Source of the DNA: Hymenopus coronatus
Taxonomy: Eukaryota > Arthropoda > Insecta > Mantodea > Hymenopodidae
Assembly (NCBI GenBank): GCA_030762935.1
Contig: CM060899.1
Location: 66,142,501 to 66,206,500 of the forward strand
Reading direction: 5' to 3'
DNA: 64,000 bases
Shown piece by piece: positions 30,237 to 40,937 of this stretch; within the stretch, counting starts at the first letter, position 1; each line of letters starts with the position of its first letter. The notes under the pieces were generated by a model. That model did no database searches. It was not told where the DNA came from and saw only the letters and a list, made by a program, of their open reading frames with translations. A program made the position numbers and the translations under genes.

Positions 30237-31113
30237 TCTGATGTGTCCCATTCACATAACTTTCTCTACATCTCTGCAATAAATTATTGTTAAAAAGCTT
30301 ATGATAGCATTTACTTCATCCAATCGAGAAAAAATTAGCACAAATAGTCTTATTATTTGCTTCCTTGTAAGTAGAAGCGAAGTAAGGGAGTACCATAGGT
30401 TAAAGTGATAGTCAAATGCTGGTTGCTATGTGACTGAAGTTCTTTTGTTTGTATGGATAGGAGTTGACAAATTCCCGTATGAGAAAAGTATAAGTTTTTC
30501 GAGGCTGAAACCAAAAGCAAGGAATATCTCAGAAAACGATCTAACTTCACGAAAAAAAATGTATAACATAAGTTGTGTGTTTTAATGTGCTATGCATATT
30601 CTTTTGTGGTAAGTTTTTGTTTATCTCTTACGGTTTAGCAGTTATGCAAAATTTTTCAAAATTCTTCCAGAATAAAGTAGTCTTCAGAAGCTATTCCGAG
30701 AAAATTCGAGATATACATTTTATTTGTCAGGTAAATATCTTTAATATATGATATTTTAATCAAATCGTTAGAGCCATTTAAAAAAAAAAAAAAATTCTCG
30801 AAAAATGTTCCATGTAAAGAGCACTTGGAATTGGGGGGATTTTCTTTAAAATCTTCGTGTCGCATCCTTGGAAAATACCAAACTTAAATACCAAGTTTGG
30901 GATTCAACGGTCTTTTCATTTTTGAGCTATGCAGTCCACAGACACACAGACACACACACACATGCACACATACGCGGAGCTGTCTCTAAAAATGCATTTA
31001 TTGAATTCAGGGGATCCAAAACATGTATTTCCGGTGAAATCTCGGTATCGAATTTTTGGGTGCATTACAATATCTTCTCTATACACTATGTACATAGTAC
31101 ATGTGGAGAAAGT
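30237..31113 (+). mobile_element. Rep-A, full-length, with paralogous empty site
   Basis: It starts TCTGATGTGTCCCATTCACA at 30237 and ends ATGTGGAGAAAGT at 31113 (877 bp). Both flanks are element D, whose uninterrupted copy at 4081-4097 gives the empty site. This is the best evidence in the window for the real ends of Rep-A. Confidence 0.9.
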
Positions 31114-31420
31114 AAAATTGAATTCTCTATGTGAACAAATGAAAGGCTGTATCTAAATTATATGGACAAAACCTTCTTCTGCTCTCTTTTGTTAATGACT
31201 TTTGTAATAGATTCTTTACTTAAAGTAGCACATTTCTGGGGTGGTACGTCATTTCTAAATTGTACTGTAAGTATTAATGACCTCTCAAACTCTTATTTAA
31301 GTACTTGCAGTGCTTTTTGGCATGGAAATTAATAAATCATTGTAAGTTTAGCTTCCATTATCACATATGTGTTCATAAAGATTAACTTACATATTAAGTA
31401 TTTCAAAAAGTCTATTAAAA
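31114..31420 (-). mobile_element. Element D, part 2
   Basis: GAACAAATGAAAGGCTGTAT and CATATGTGTTCATAAAGATT are the reverse complement of 3798-4080. Together with part 1 it makes one D copy of about 530 bp. Confidence 0.7.
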
Positions 31421-31554
31421 TCTATTTCTTTGTGATTAAAATTCGTTTCTTTGCATGGTCAGAAGTTGACAAATTCCTAAACGTGAAAACTTTAAGTGTA
31501 TATTTTATAACTGAATACAATAACAAGGAATATCTCGAAAATGATCAACTCTAC
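31421..31554 (+). mobile_element. Rep-A (A4), continuation after element D
   Basis: TTCGTTTCTTTGCATGGTCA to GAATATCTCGAAAATGATC, continuing the copy interrupted at 30012. Confidence 0.65.
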
Positions 31555-31581
31555 AAAAAAAAAAAAAAAAAAAAAAAAAAA
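31555..31581. repeat. A27 homopolymer
   Basis: An uninterrupted run of 27 A residues at the Rep-A position where an A-run of 4-8 is usual (after CTCCACG in consensus). Confidence 0.95.
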
Positions 31582-32060
31582 GAAGTGGTTTTCCATTCCC
31601 ATGACTTTCTCTACATATCTGCAACAAATTATTGTTAAAAATATTATTCTTCTGTTTACTTCAGGCTAATTGAGAAAAAATAATAGAAATGGTTCTTATT
31701 ACTTGGTCCCTTATAAGTAGAAGGGAAAAAGTCTAATGTGTTCCATTCACATGATGTCCTCTAGCTGTTCGGTAAACAAACCTTTTATTCAAAACATTAA
31801 TCTGTTATCTAAATGAAGGTAATCAAGAGAAACATAAGCAGAATTACTCTTATTACTAGTTTACTTGCACGTAGAAAAGAAATAAGAATATGCACAGACT
31901 AAAGTCGGTCGCTATGTGAAACAATTGAAATTCCTATTTCTTTGCTTACCAGGAGTAAACAAACGAGAAACGAGAAGAAACATGTCTTCCCGTTTGAAAG
32001 AAGTTTAAGTGGCTAAAATTGAAACTAATAATTCGGAACATCTTGAAAACGGTTAACTCT
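31582..32060 (+). mobile_element. Two Rep-A 5' fragments in series
   Basis: 31582-31735 starts near TTTTCCATTCCCATGACTTT. 31736-32060 starts TCTAATGTGTTCCATTCACA and is A3/A4-like. Both lack the 3' half. Confidence 0.7.
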
Positions 32061-32758
32061 GACATTCAAATGTTTTAAAAGCTGTCGTTATGCGATTGTC
32101 ATTGCAAACCAATTCTTTGCTTGGCCAGGAGTAGAACAAAAGAAGAACGGGCACTTCCTGTCTGAGAAAAGTATAAGTACTTCACAATTCAAACTAACAA
32201 CAATGAATATCTCGAAAATGGTAAACTCCACGAAAAATAATATAATAAATAATAATATATGACATAAATTGTGTATTTTTGCAGGATCTACACTTTTTGT
32301 GTATTAACATTTTATCTACCTCTTGCGCAAAATTCAGCAAAATTCATTCATAATAAATTGATTTGCGAAGGCTATTCTGATAGAATTCAAGATTACACGT
32401 AATCATAAAAATATCTTAAATATAAGAAATGTTAGTCAAAATCTTAGTCATTTTTGGAGAAAATAAAAATTTTCGTAGTTTCTTAGTTGATGATGGGGGT
32501 ATTTTTCTCAAAAGTACGTGTCTCATCCTTGGAAGATAACCTTAAATACCAAATTTTGTATTTAACTGTCTTTTAGTTTTTGAGCTGTGCTGCCCACAGA
32601 CACAGACATGTTTCTAAAAATACATTTTTTTTGGATTCAGGAAGTTTCAAAACGTGTATTTCCGGTAAAATCTCGGTATCGAAATTTTAATTGGAATACA
32701 ATACTTTCTCTATTCAGTATGTATATAAGTGGTACATAGGTGACAGAGGAAGTAAACA
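32061..32758 (+). mobile_element. Rep-A (A3), 5' end missing, joined to segment F
   Basis: It runs from CATTCAAATGTTTTAAAAGC to the decayed hairpin TATGTATATAAGTGG and GACAGAGGAAGT. The next bases are segment F, the same order as at 34832-35372. Confidence 0.75.
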
Positions 32759-33229
32759 TGTATACAGAAACACAGAAATCTGAAATTTCACTCCCATGTT
32801 CCTTTAATGTCAACCAATAACATACAAGTAATTTCAGGAACACAGCCAAGAATATTGTAGCAGTATTTTGCAGAACTCTGGGACATCCCCGAAGCTGTTT
32901 AAGTTTACGACGCAGGAGTGCAATTAATTTAGATGACAAAAGACGTGCCTAAATACTCCCTTCAACAGGGACATGCACTTCCTGTCCCTGAATTATACAA
33001 TACCTGCACTAAGCCCATAAGCTAAGCTCTTGATGATGTAAGACCGTCTGTATGCACAGGGAGAGCATGTTGCAGGTTTATTGTGTCGATGTATAAAGCT
33101 ATAACCAGAATTACCACAATTCTGCATCAACCCAAACAAAGTCATAGGAAAGCAACCTCATGGAGAAATGATTTTGTTCTAATAGCTGCATGACATGCTA
33201 TGACAAATACGTCAATATCTCTGGAGATA
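32759..33229 (+). repeat. Segment F copy 1, part 1
   Basis: About 470 bp nearly identical to 35372-35697 plus 36399-36530 (AACACAGCCAAGAATATTGT, GACGCAGGAGTGCAATTAAT). It is interrupted at 33230 by a TA-flanked MITE. No reading frame stands out, and the nature of F is unknown. Confidence 0.85.
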
Positions 33230-33708
33230 TACAGGCTGTTTCAAAACGACTCCAAACGAAGATATCAGTCGATTACTTACACTTTGACTTGTTCGAAACT
33301 TGATGTCGCAACTTTCAAACTCTTATATTTAAGTTTGATGTGTGTTTTAAAGTTGCACGCATTTGGGATTAGGCAGTGAAGGAACAACGGTTGTCATACG
33401 CCACGTAAACAACTTCAGAACCTGCTATGCGAAACATATAACAAAACCCACATGCTACGTTTTCCATTATTAAGGTGACCTGTGCCGCCCCTACACCACA
33501 CGACTAGGACCTTCGCTACCAACCGGCATCTCTCTTGGAGTGGGCAGGCACGTGCCATTTGGTTATGCACGACTGCCTAATCCATGGTGATTTTTTGGCA
33601 CTTTTTGTATGTGCCGAATTTAGAGCTGAAAATTATATTCATGTATCACATACGGTATGATCAACGAGGTCCACATCTTCGTTTGGTGTCGTTTTGAAAC
33701 ACCCTGTA
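33230..33708. mobile_element. MITE of 479 bp with TA target duplication
   Basis: The terminal inverted repeats are TACAGGCTGTTTCAAAACGA at 33230 and the reverse complement of CGTTTTGAAACACCCTGTA ending at 33708. Both ends begin with TA. The second copy of segment F has an uninterrupted TA at the matching place (about 36528-36536). The interior is non-coding. TA target choice and the CAGG(G/C)TG end point to the Tc1/mariner superfamily. Confidence 0.85.
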
Positions 33709-33796
33709 TGGGCTTTGTAGATTTTATCGGCGGACTATTTTAGTGATCGACGCTGTGCAGTTCAACATAGGTATATTGAGTAAATAAATAAATAAA
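33709..33796 (+). repeat. Segment F copy 1, part 2
   Basis: GGGCTTTGTAGATTTTATCG continues F after the MITE. A short (AATA)n stretch follows at about 33780-33796. Confidence 0.8.
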
Positions 33797-33975
33797 AAAA
33801 TCTAAGGTGTTCCATTCCGTTGACTTTCTCTACATACCCGTAACATATTATTGTTAAGAAGTTCATTCTTATGTCTACTTCATGCTAATCTAGACAAACA
33901 TTAGCAGAAATGTATTCTTGTAAATAGAAGAGAAATATAGAAATACAATGGACTAAAACGATAGTAAAATCTTTT
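33797..33975 (+). mobile_element. Rep-A 5' fragment
   Basis: TCTAAGGTGTTCCATTCCGT to AAACGATAGTAAAATC, then directly the next copy. Confidence 0.75.
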
Positions 33976-34826
33976 AAAAATCTGATGTGTTACACTCACA
34001 TGACTTTCTCTAGCCGTTCTACAAATTTCTTACATAAGATTATTCTTCTTTCCGCATCTTGCTAATCGTGGTACTCATTAGCACAATGCTCTTATTACTT
34101 AGTTCCTTATAAGTAGGAAGAAAATAAGGGAATACACTAGGCTAAATCGATAGTCAAATGTTTTAAAAGCTGTCGTTATGCGATTGTCATTACAAATCGC
34201 TTCTTTTCTTGGCCAGGAGTAGAACAAAAGAAAAACGGACACTCCCGTCTGAGAAAAGTATAAGTACTTCACAACTGAAACTAATAATAATGATTATCTC
34301 GAAAACGGTAAGCTTCACGAGAAAAATGTATATGACGTAAGTTGTGTATTTTAACAAGGCCTACATTTTTTGTATGGTAAGTTTTTGTCTATCTCTTACG
34401 GTTTATTAGTTATGCCAAATTAAGCAAAATTCATCCACAATAAACAGGTTTTTAGAAGCTATTCCCAGAACATTCAAGATATACATTTTATTTGTCAGGT
34501 AAATATCTTTGAACATACGATATTTTAATCAAAATCGTTAGAGCCATTTTTAAGAAAATCAAAATTTTCGAAAAAAGTTCCATGTAAAGGGTAGTTTGGG
34601 ATGGGGGGATTTTTCTCAAAATCTTCGTGTCGCATCCCTGGAAGATACTGAACTTAAATACCAAGTTTGGTACACACACACACGGACCTTTTTCTGGAAA
34701 TGCTTTTTTTGGATTCAGGGGGTCCTAAAACATGCACTTCCGGTGAAATCTCGACGTCGAATTTTTGGGTGGAATAAAATACTTCTCTATCCCTATGTAC
34801 ATTGTACATACGGGGCTAGAGAAAGT
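33976..34826 (+). mobile_element. Rep-A (A3), near full-length
   Basis: It starts TCTGATGTGTTACACTCACA and ends with the A3 hairpin TATGTACATTGTACATACGG and GCTAGAGAAAGT. The CA tract and some flanking bases are shortened near 34672. Confidence 0.85.
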
Positions 34827-34831
34827 AAAAA

Positions 34832-35371
34832 GTGGTTGCCAAAGAATATCACAAAAATGGTCGATTCCACGAAAAAAATATATATGATATAAGTGGTGTG
34901 TTTCAACGAGATCTACGTATTTTGTGAAGTAAGTTTTTGTCTATCTGTTTCGGTTTACCAGTTACGCAAAATTCAGAAAAACGCATTCAGTATAAAGGGA
35001 TCTGTAGAGACTATTCCCATAAAATTTAAAGTATACACTCCGTCATAAAAATATCATAAATATAAGAAATTTTTATTTAAAACCCTTAGAGTTTTGGAGA
35101 AAATAAACATTTTAGTAATTTCTTCCATGTTAAGAGTAGTTGATAGTGGGGGTTATGTTTCTCAAATTGTTATTTAACTGTCTTAGTGTGCGAGTCTGTG
35201 TCTGCGAGCAGCACAGCTCAAAAACTAAGACATGTTTCTAAAAATACCTTTTTTGGATTCAGGATGTTTCAATTCATGTATTTCCGTAAAATCTCGGTAT
35301 TAAAATTTTGGGTGGAATACAATACTTTCTCTATCCACTTTATACATAGGACATACGTGCTAGAGAAAGTA
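34832..35371 (+). mobile_element. Rep-A (A3), 3' half, joined to segment F
   Basis: It runs from CCACGAAAAAAATATATATG to GTGCTAGAGAAAGT. It is the counterpart of 32061-32758. Confidence 0.75.
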
Positions 35372-35697
35372 AAAATCTATACAAAAGCATAGAAATTTGA
35401 CATTTTATTCCCAGAGTCTTTTAATGTTAACCAATAAAATACAAGTAACTTCAGGAACACAGCCAAGAATATTGTAGCAGTATTTTGCAGAACTCTGGGA
35501 CATTCCCGAAGCTGTTTAAGTTTACGACGCAGGAGTGCAATTAATTTAGATGACAAAAGACGTGCCTAAATACTGCCTTCAACAGGGACATGCACTTCCT
35601 GTTCATGAATTATACAATACCTGCACTAAGCCCATAAGCTAAGCTCTTGATGATGTAAGACCGTCTGTATACACAGGGAGTGCATTTCCAGGTTTAT
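35372..35697 (+). repeat. Segment F copy 2, part 1
   Basis: It matches F copy 1 with scattered substitutions up to GTATAAAGCTA, where a TA-flanked transposon is inserted. Confidence 0.85.
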
Positions 35698-36398
35698 TGT
35701 GTCGATGTATAAAGCTACAGAGTGAGTTATGTAGCACTGACACATTTCTTTCTTTAATTATTCCGTTGGAAATTCATTCAATGACCCAATTTTAGCACCA
35801 AATTAAGCAGAATGTTCTGGAGTTTTGATTCCTTATCACTAGATACGCAGATGTTTATGTTTTATTCCTAATTGCATTGTTGGCAGCTGTTTTGACTTTT
35901 TGATCTTGTAGTCAACGTGAAACTGCATTTCGATGCAGAGCTGAGTCAAGGATATTTCCAGCAAAATTGCGTTACATGCCATACATCAAATGAATCCACG
36001 AACCTAATTGCAAGTTTCTTTAACAACCGGATAATTTCCAGGAACCTGTGGCCACCGAGATCTCCGGATTTGACATCGCCGGGCTTCTTTCTATAGGGTT
36101 ACTTAAAAGACAGGGTTTACGCCACACGTCCCCAGACATTAGACGATCTGAAGCACATCACAAGGAGATTCAAGCTATTGACAACAGAGTCCTCCAACGA
36201 GTGGCCAGTAACATGGAACGACGTGTCGAGTTGTGGCTTATGCAGGATGGAGGACATTTCCAATATTTGCTATAGAGGTAAATAATCTCCCAAAATTCCT
36301 CTACAATTTAGGTATAATAAGCTGCCGCTAGCATAATGCGTTTTGAAACAATTAATGAAAGAAATATGTCACTACTATAAAAATCACCCTGTATAACA
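35698..36398 (+). mobile_element. Internally deleted Tc1/mariner-type element
   Basis: Terminal inverted repeats of about 45 bp: CAGAGTGAGTTATGTAGCAC at the left, and the reverse complement of ATAAAAATCACCCTGTA at the right. Inner matches are ACATTTCTTTC and GAAAGAAATATGT. Both ends abut TA. F copy 1 has the single TA empty site (AAAGCTATAACCAGAATT, about 33098). The interior, at about 35980-36270, encodes a frame-broken transposase C-terminus: SFFNNRIISRNLWPPRSPDL, then KDRVYATRPQTLDDLK. The PRSPDLT-P-FFL signature is that of Tc1/mariner-superfamily transposases carrying the last catalytic Asp. Most of the catalytic domain is deleted, so it is non-autonomous. Confidence 0.85.
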
Positions 36399-36592
36399 GG
36401 AATTACCACAATTCTGCATCAACCCAAACAAAGTCATGAAAAAGCAACCTCATGGAGAAATGATTCTGTTCTAATTGCTGCATGACATGTTATGACAAAT
36501 ACGTCAAAATTTCTGGAGATGTATAGGCTTTGTCGATTTTATCAGGGGACTATTTTGATGTGCTGGATACTGTGCAGTTTAACAGTGGGGTA
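36399..36592 (+). repeat. Segment F copy 2, part 2
   Basis: AATTACCACAATTCTGCATC to TGCAGTTTAACAGT. It includes the empty site for the MITE of copy 1. Confidence 0.85.
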
Positions 36593-36794
36593 GTGAGGAG
36601 TTCGGGCGCAGGTTTTGGGTATTAGGAATGGTATGGATTTGTGAGTGCCCTATCTCAGAATTTTTACTAGCATGCAAACTCTTTTCAGACACAAGTGCTT
36701 TATTCATTTAGTACGGCGTTTTTCCGCCGTCGAACACACACGTATCCCTCCTAAATTTTCTGCTGTTAAACTATCCTTTGCTGATCACGACTAT
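36593..36794. other. Unique DNA
   Basis: No repeat family, reading frame or motif of note. Confidence 0.5.
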
Positions 36795-37536
36795 TCGAAG
36801 TAGAAGCGAAATGAGGGTGTACTATTGGTTAAAGTGATAGTCAAAAGCTGGTTGCTATGTGACTGATGTTCCTTTGTTTGTATTGACACGAGTTGACAAA
36901 TTCCTGTATGAGAAAAGTATAAGTATTTAAAGCTGAAATCAATAACAAGGAATATCTCAAAAACGATCAGCTCCACGAAAAAAAGGTATATAAAATAAAT
37001 TGTAGAAACGAAATAAGGGAGAACCATAGGTTAAAGTGAAGTCATTAGCTGGTTGCTATGGACTGAAGCTCCTTTGTTTGTATGGACAGGAGTTAATAGT
37101 TTCGTAAAATTCATTCAGAATAAAGTTGTCTTCCGAGGCTGTTCCCAGAAAATCCAAGATATTCATTTCAGTTGTCAGGTAAATATCTTTAATATACGAT
37201 ATTTAAATCAAAACCGTCAGTCATTTTTTATAAAATCAAAATTTTCGAAAAACGCTCCATGTAAAGGGTAGTTGGGGGTGGGGGGATTTCCTTGAAAATC
37301 TTAATGTCGCATCCTTGTAACATAACAAACTTAAATACCAAGTTTGGTATTCAACGGTCCTTTCGTTTTTGAGCTATGCTGTCCATAGACACACATACAC
37401 ACACATTTACTTGAAAATGTTGTTTTTGGATTTAGGGGGTCCAAAAACATGCATTTCCGGTGTAATCTCGGTATCGTATTTTTTGGTGAACTACAATACT
37501 TCCTCTATACACTATATACATAGCACGTGTAGAGAA
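36795..37536 (+). mobile_element. Two truncated Rep-A copies in series
   Basis: 36795-37005 covers the second quarter (TAGAAGCGAAATGAGGG onward). 37006-37536 restarts at the same block, jumps at about 37096 to CGTAAAATTCATTCAG and ends with the hairpin and GTAGAGAAGG. Confidence 0.75.
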
Positions 37537-37592
37537 GGAAAAAAAAATTAAGGTGCTTCATTCACACGACTTTCTCTATATCTCTGTAACAA

Positions 37593-37633
<41 letters not shown>

Positions 37634-38222
37634 GCTAATTCTTTTATTTATTTCATGCTAATCGAGAAAAATTAGCAGAAATAGTCTTATTTCTTGCTTT
37701 ATTGTAAGTAGAAGCGAAATAAGGGAGTAGCATAGGTTAAAGTGAAAGCCAAAAGCTGGTTGCTATGTGACTGAAGTTCGTTTGTTTGTATGGACACGAG
37801 TTGGCGAATTCCTGTATGAGAAAAGTATAAGTTTTTCTAAGCTGAAACCAAAAACAAGGAATATCTCAGAAACGATCAACTCCACGAAAAAATGTATGTA
37901 CCATAAATTGTGTGTTTTAACGTGCACTACATGTTTTGTGTGTTAAGTTTTTGTCCATCTCTTACGGTTTAGTAGTTATGCAAAATTCATCCAGAATAAA
38001 GTAGTCTTTAGATGCTATTCCCAGAAAATTCAAGATATACATTTTATTTGTCAAGTAAATATCTTTAAAAGACGATATTTTAATCAAAGTCGTTAGAATA
38101 TTTTTTTAGAAAATCAATCAATATGTTCGAAAAAAGTTCCATGCAAAGGGTAGTTGGGGTTGGGGGGATTTTCTGGAAAATCTTCGTGTCGCATCCTTGG
38201 GAGATACCAAACGTAAATACCA
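37537..38222 (+). mobile_element. Rep-A with ATT expansion, truncated before the hairpin
   Basis: It starts TTAAGGTGCTTCATTCACAC. The usual AACAAATTATTGTTAAAAAG has expanded to a 40-bp ATT tract (37593-37632). It ends at ACCAAACGTAAATACCA and joins a minus fragment. Confidence 0.8.
37593..37632. repeat. (ATT)n microsatellite
   Basis: About 13 ATT units that arose in the AAATTATTGTT block of Rep-A. Confidence 0.95.
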
Positions 38223-38562
38223 AGCTCAAAAACGAAAAGTTGGTTAAATACCAAACTTGCTGTTTAAGTTCAGTATCTTTCAAAACGCGACACGAAGCGT
38301 CATGAAGAATTTTGAAGAAAAACTCTGCTCCCGCCACCAATTACGTTTTACATAGAACTTTTTTAAAAAAAATAATTTCTCAAAAATGGCTCTAACGTTT
38401 TTGATTCAAATACCGCATATTAAAGATATTTTCATTAAAAATAAATAATCATATTTTTAATTTTCTGAGAGTAGTTTCTGAAGACCATTCTTGAGTTAAC
38501 TTTTCTCAAACGGGAAGACATTTTTCTTCTCGTATCTCGTTTGTTTACTCCTGGAAAGCCAA
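38223..38562 (-). mobile_element. Rep-A fragments, minus strand
   Basis: AGCTCAAAAACGAAAAGTTG begins a minus fragment back to back with the preceding plus copy. After about 38497 an A3/A4-type piece follows (CTCAAACGGGAAGACATTTT). Confidence 0.65.
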
Positions 38563-38856
38563 TAAAATGTAAAGAGTAGTTGAGGTTGGGGGGATTTTCT
38601 TGAGAATCTTCGTGTTGTATCCTTGGAAGGCACGAAATTTAAATACCAAGTTTGGTATTTAACGGTATTTTCGTTGTTGAGCTATGCTGTCCACAGACAC
38701 ACAGACACACACACGGATCTTTTTGTAAAAATGTTTTTTTTGGATTCAGGCGGACCCAAAATTGTATTTCCGGTGAAATTTCGGCATTGAATTGTTGGGT
38801 GCAATATAATACCTTATCTATACACTGTGTACATAGTACGTGTAGAGAAAGTAAAA
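38563..38856 (+). mobile_element. Rep-A 3' third
   Basis: It runs from AAAATGTAAAGAGTAGTTGA to the hairpin and GTAGAGAAAGT, with the internal palindrome at about 38640. Confidence 0.8.
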
Positions 38857-39362
38857 AAGCTTTTGTTCCTATTCTTATTATCCCAACAAATAATACTGGA
38901 TCCCCCAGGAAAGCACGTTAGCGCTTTATGCTGTAACAGCCTACGTAAAGTTAAGTTTCATCCCTTGAGCAAATATTTCTTTCCATTGAGCCGTCTCGGA
39001 AAGTTCTGACAGGAAAGTTAGGGCCACGTTTCCACTTCGTTATTGGATATTCTCTAGAGAAACAGCGTGGAAATATATGCTAGTAAACGCATTTGTTTTG
39101 TTTCGCTCATTTTTCACGTCTCAGCTCATCTCACTGAATAGTAAAACAGATATGCTTTTAATAACTTAATAAGAAACTGAAGACTGCATTTTTGGTCTAA
39201 GGGTCCCGGGTTCGATTCAGGTCTGGGGAGAGGAAAGTTTTCCTTTAACCAGAATCAATCCCTTAATAACTCAAAGTCTGTGATAGAACATGTGTGTGTT
39301 TAATAAAATAGTACTGTAAAACCAGTACCCAATAGTTCAGCGAGAAAAATATCACCACCTTT
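38857..39362. other. Unique DNA with one tRNA-like B box
   Basis: CCCGGGTTCGATTCAGGTCT at about 39208 resembles a B box of a SINE head, but the rest of a SINE is not recognisable. No gene is supported. Confidence 0.4.
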
Positions 39363-39776
39363 TACTTCATCCATCATATATGTACATAAAATGTACATGG
39401 AGAATGTATTGTTTTCCACTAAAACTTCAATACCGAGATTTAAACGGAAGTACATGTTTTAAGACCCCCTGAATACCCCCAAAATTTAAGAAAAATGTCC
39501 ATGTGTATGTATGTCTCTGGGCAGCAAAGCTCAAAAACAAAAAGTCTGATAAGTACCAAACTCGGTATTTAAGTTCAGTATCTTTTCTGGATCCGACTTG
39601 AAGGCTTCCATGAAAATCCCCTCACTCTCAACCAAACTTTACATGAAATATTTTCAAAATTTTTAATTTTATCTAAAGAACTGTTGGTTTTGATTCAAAT
39701 TCCCTATTTTTAAGATATTTTAATGACAAACGAAACGCGTATCTTTAATTTACTGGAAACAACAATTCATGACTAA
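39363..39776 (-). mobile_element. Rep-A (A2-like) fragment flanking mariner 2
   Basis: It runs from the hairpin remnant TATATGTACATAAAATG through ATACCGAGATTTAAACGG to TTTAATTTACTGGAAACAAC. Confidence 0.65.
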
Positions 39777-39784
39777 TTAAAATG

Positions 39785-40937
39785 CCACAGTCCTGAGCCT
39801 CACACAAGTATGGCGCCACTAGGCCAGTTAGACGGTAGCATCATATAGTTTACTCTAGACTAGCTTGTATCCATAGTTACAGGTCAATAGCTTGTTTAGT
39901 TTTCGAATGACAGCATTTTAAACAAGACAACTTTAGAGTTTTCACGAAAATGGAGGATTTGGAAAAACGAGCAGTGATTATATACTTACATTTGAAAAGC
40001 TTAACGCCCAAAGAAATCAAGAAGGAAATGGACAGTACATTGAAAGATTCTGCCCCTTCATATTCAATGATTAAAAGGTGGGCTGCAGAGTTTAAAATGG
40101 GACGTACGAGCACTAGTGATGAGCCTCGCTCTGGACGCCCTGTAGAAGTGACAAGTCCAGAGATCATTGAGAAAATGTATCGTTTAGTACTGGAAGACCA
40201 CGGATTAAAGTTGTTTGAGATAGCAGAGGCTGTAAGTATATCAAAAGAACGTGCAGATAATATTTTAAGTAATGTTTTGGGCTTTCACAAGGTCTGTGCA
40301 AGATGGGTGCCGCGTTTGTTGACACCTGATCAAAAGTTGCAAAGAAAAACTGTAAAAATCCCAGTGAATTTTTAAGACGGCTTATTACCATGGATGAAAC
40401 TTGTATACATCACTACACTCCAGAAAGTAAACCACAGTAAAGACAGTGGATTGCGCCAGGTGAACCAACTCCAAATAGGCAAAGTCAATTTTGTCAGCTA
40501 ACAAGGTTATGGCGAGTGTTTTCTGGGATGCACAGGGAATTATTTTTATTGATTAATAGGAAAGGAAAAAGTATCACGACAATGCTCCAGCCCATCGTTC
40601 AGTCATTGCAATGGGAAAAATTTACGAATTAAAATTCGAATTGCTTCAACATCCACCCTATTCGCCAGATCTAGCACACAGTAACTACCAAATGTTCCCA
40701 AACCTCAAAAAATTTCATAGAGGACGAAGATTTCAAAGTAACGAGATCATTGATGTGGTAAACACCTATTTTGAGGACCTTGATATATCGCACTACAGAG
40801 ATGGTTTGATTAAATTAGAACATCGATATGACAAATGTATTAGCCTTTCTGGAGATTTTGAGAAATAAAGCAAAACCTTTTTGTTTTTAAATGCTGTTTT
40901 CATTAAGAGGTTCGGGGCTTATCAGCGAACCCTAGTA
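39785..40937 (+). mobile_element. Mariner element 2, copy a
   Basis: The 5' leader (CTCACACAAGTATGGCGCCA) matches copy b at 59970. The right end reads GGTTCGGGGCTTATCAGCGA then ACCCTAGTA. Its reverse complement matches the left end of copy b (TACTAGTGTCGACTGAGAAT then TCCCGGACCTC), so both are terminal inverted repeats of about 30 bp. The left repeat of copy a is eroded. Confidence 0.85.
39950..40868 (+). pseudogene. Mariner transposase 2, broken
   Basis: It opens [20 protein letters not shown] with an intact helix-turn-helix and linker region through [18 protein letters not shown] (to about 40345). A frameshift near 40350 is followed by LITMDETCIHHY with the first catalytic Asp, a stop near 40438, another frameshift within NKVMASVFWDAQG, and a stop near 40554. 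A deletion of roughly 30 codons then brings in HDNAPAHRS (second Asp, about 40575). The third catalytic motif reads YSPDLAHSN instead of YSPDLAPSD, with Asn for Asp. The C-terminus ends in FEK and a stop at 40868. Multiple lesions mean it is long inactive. Confidence 0.85.
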
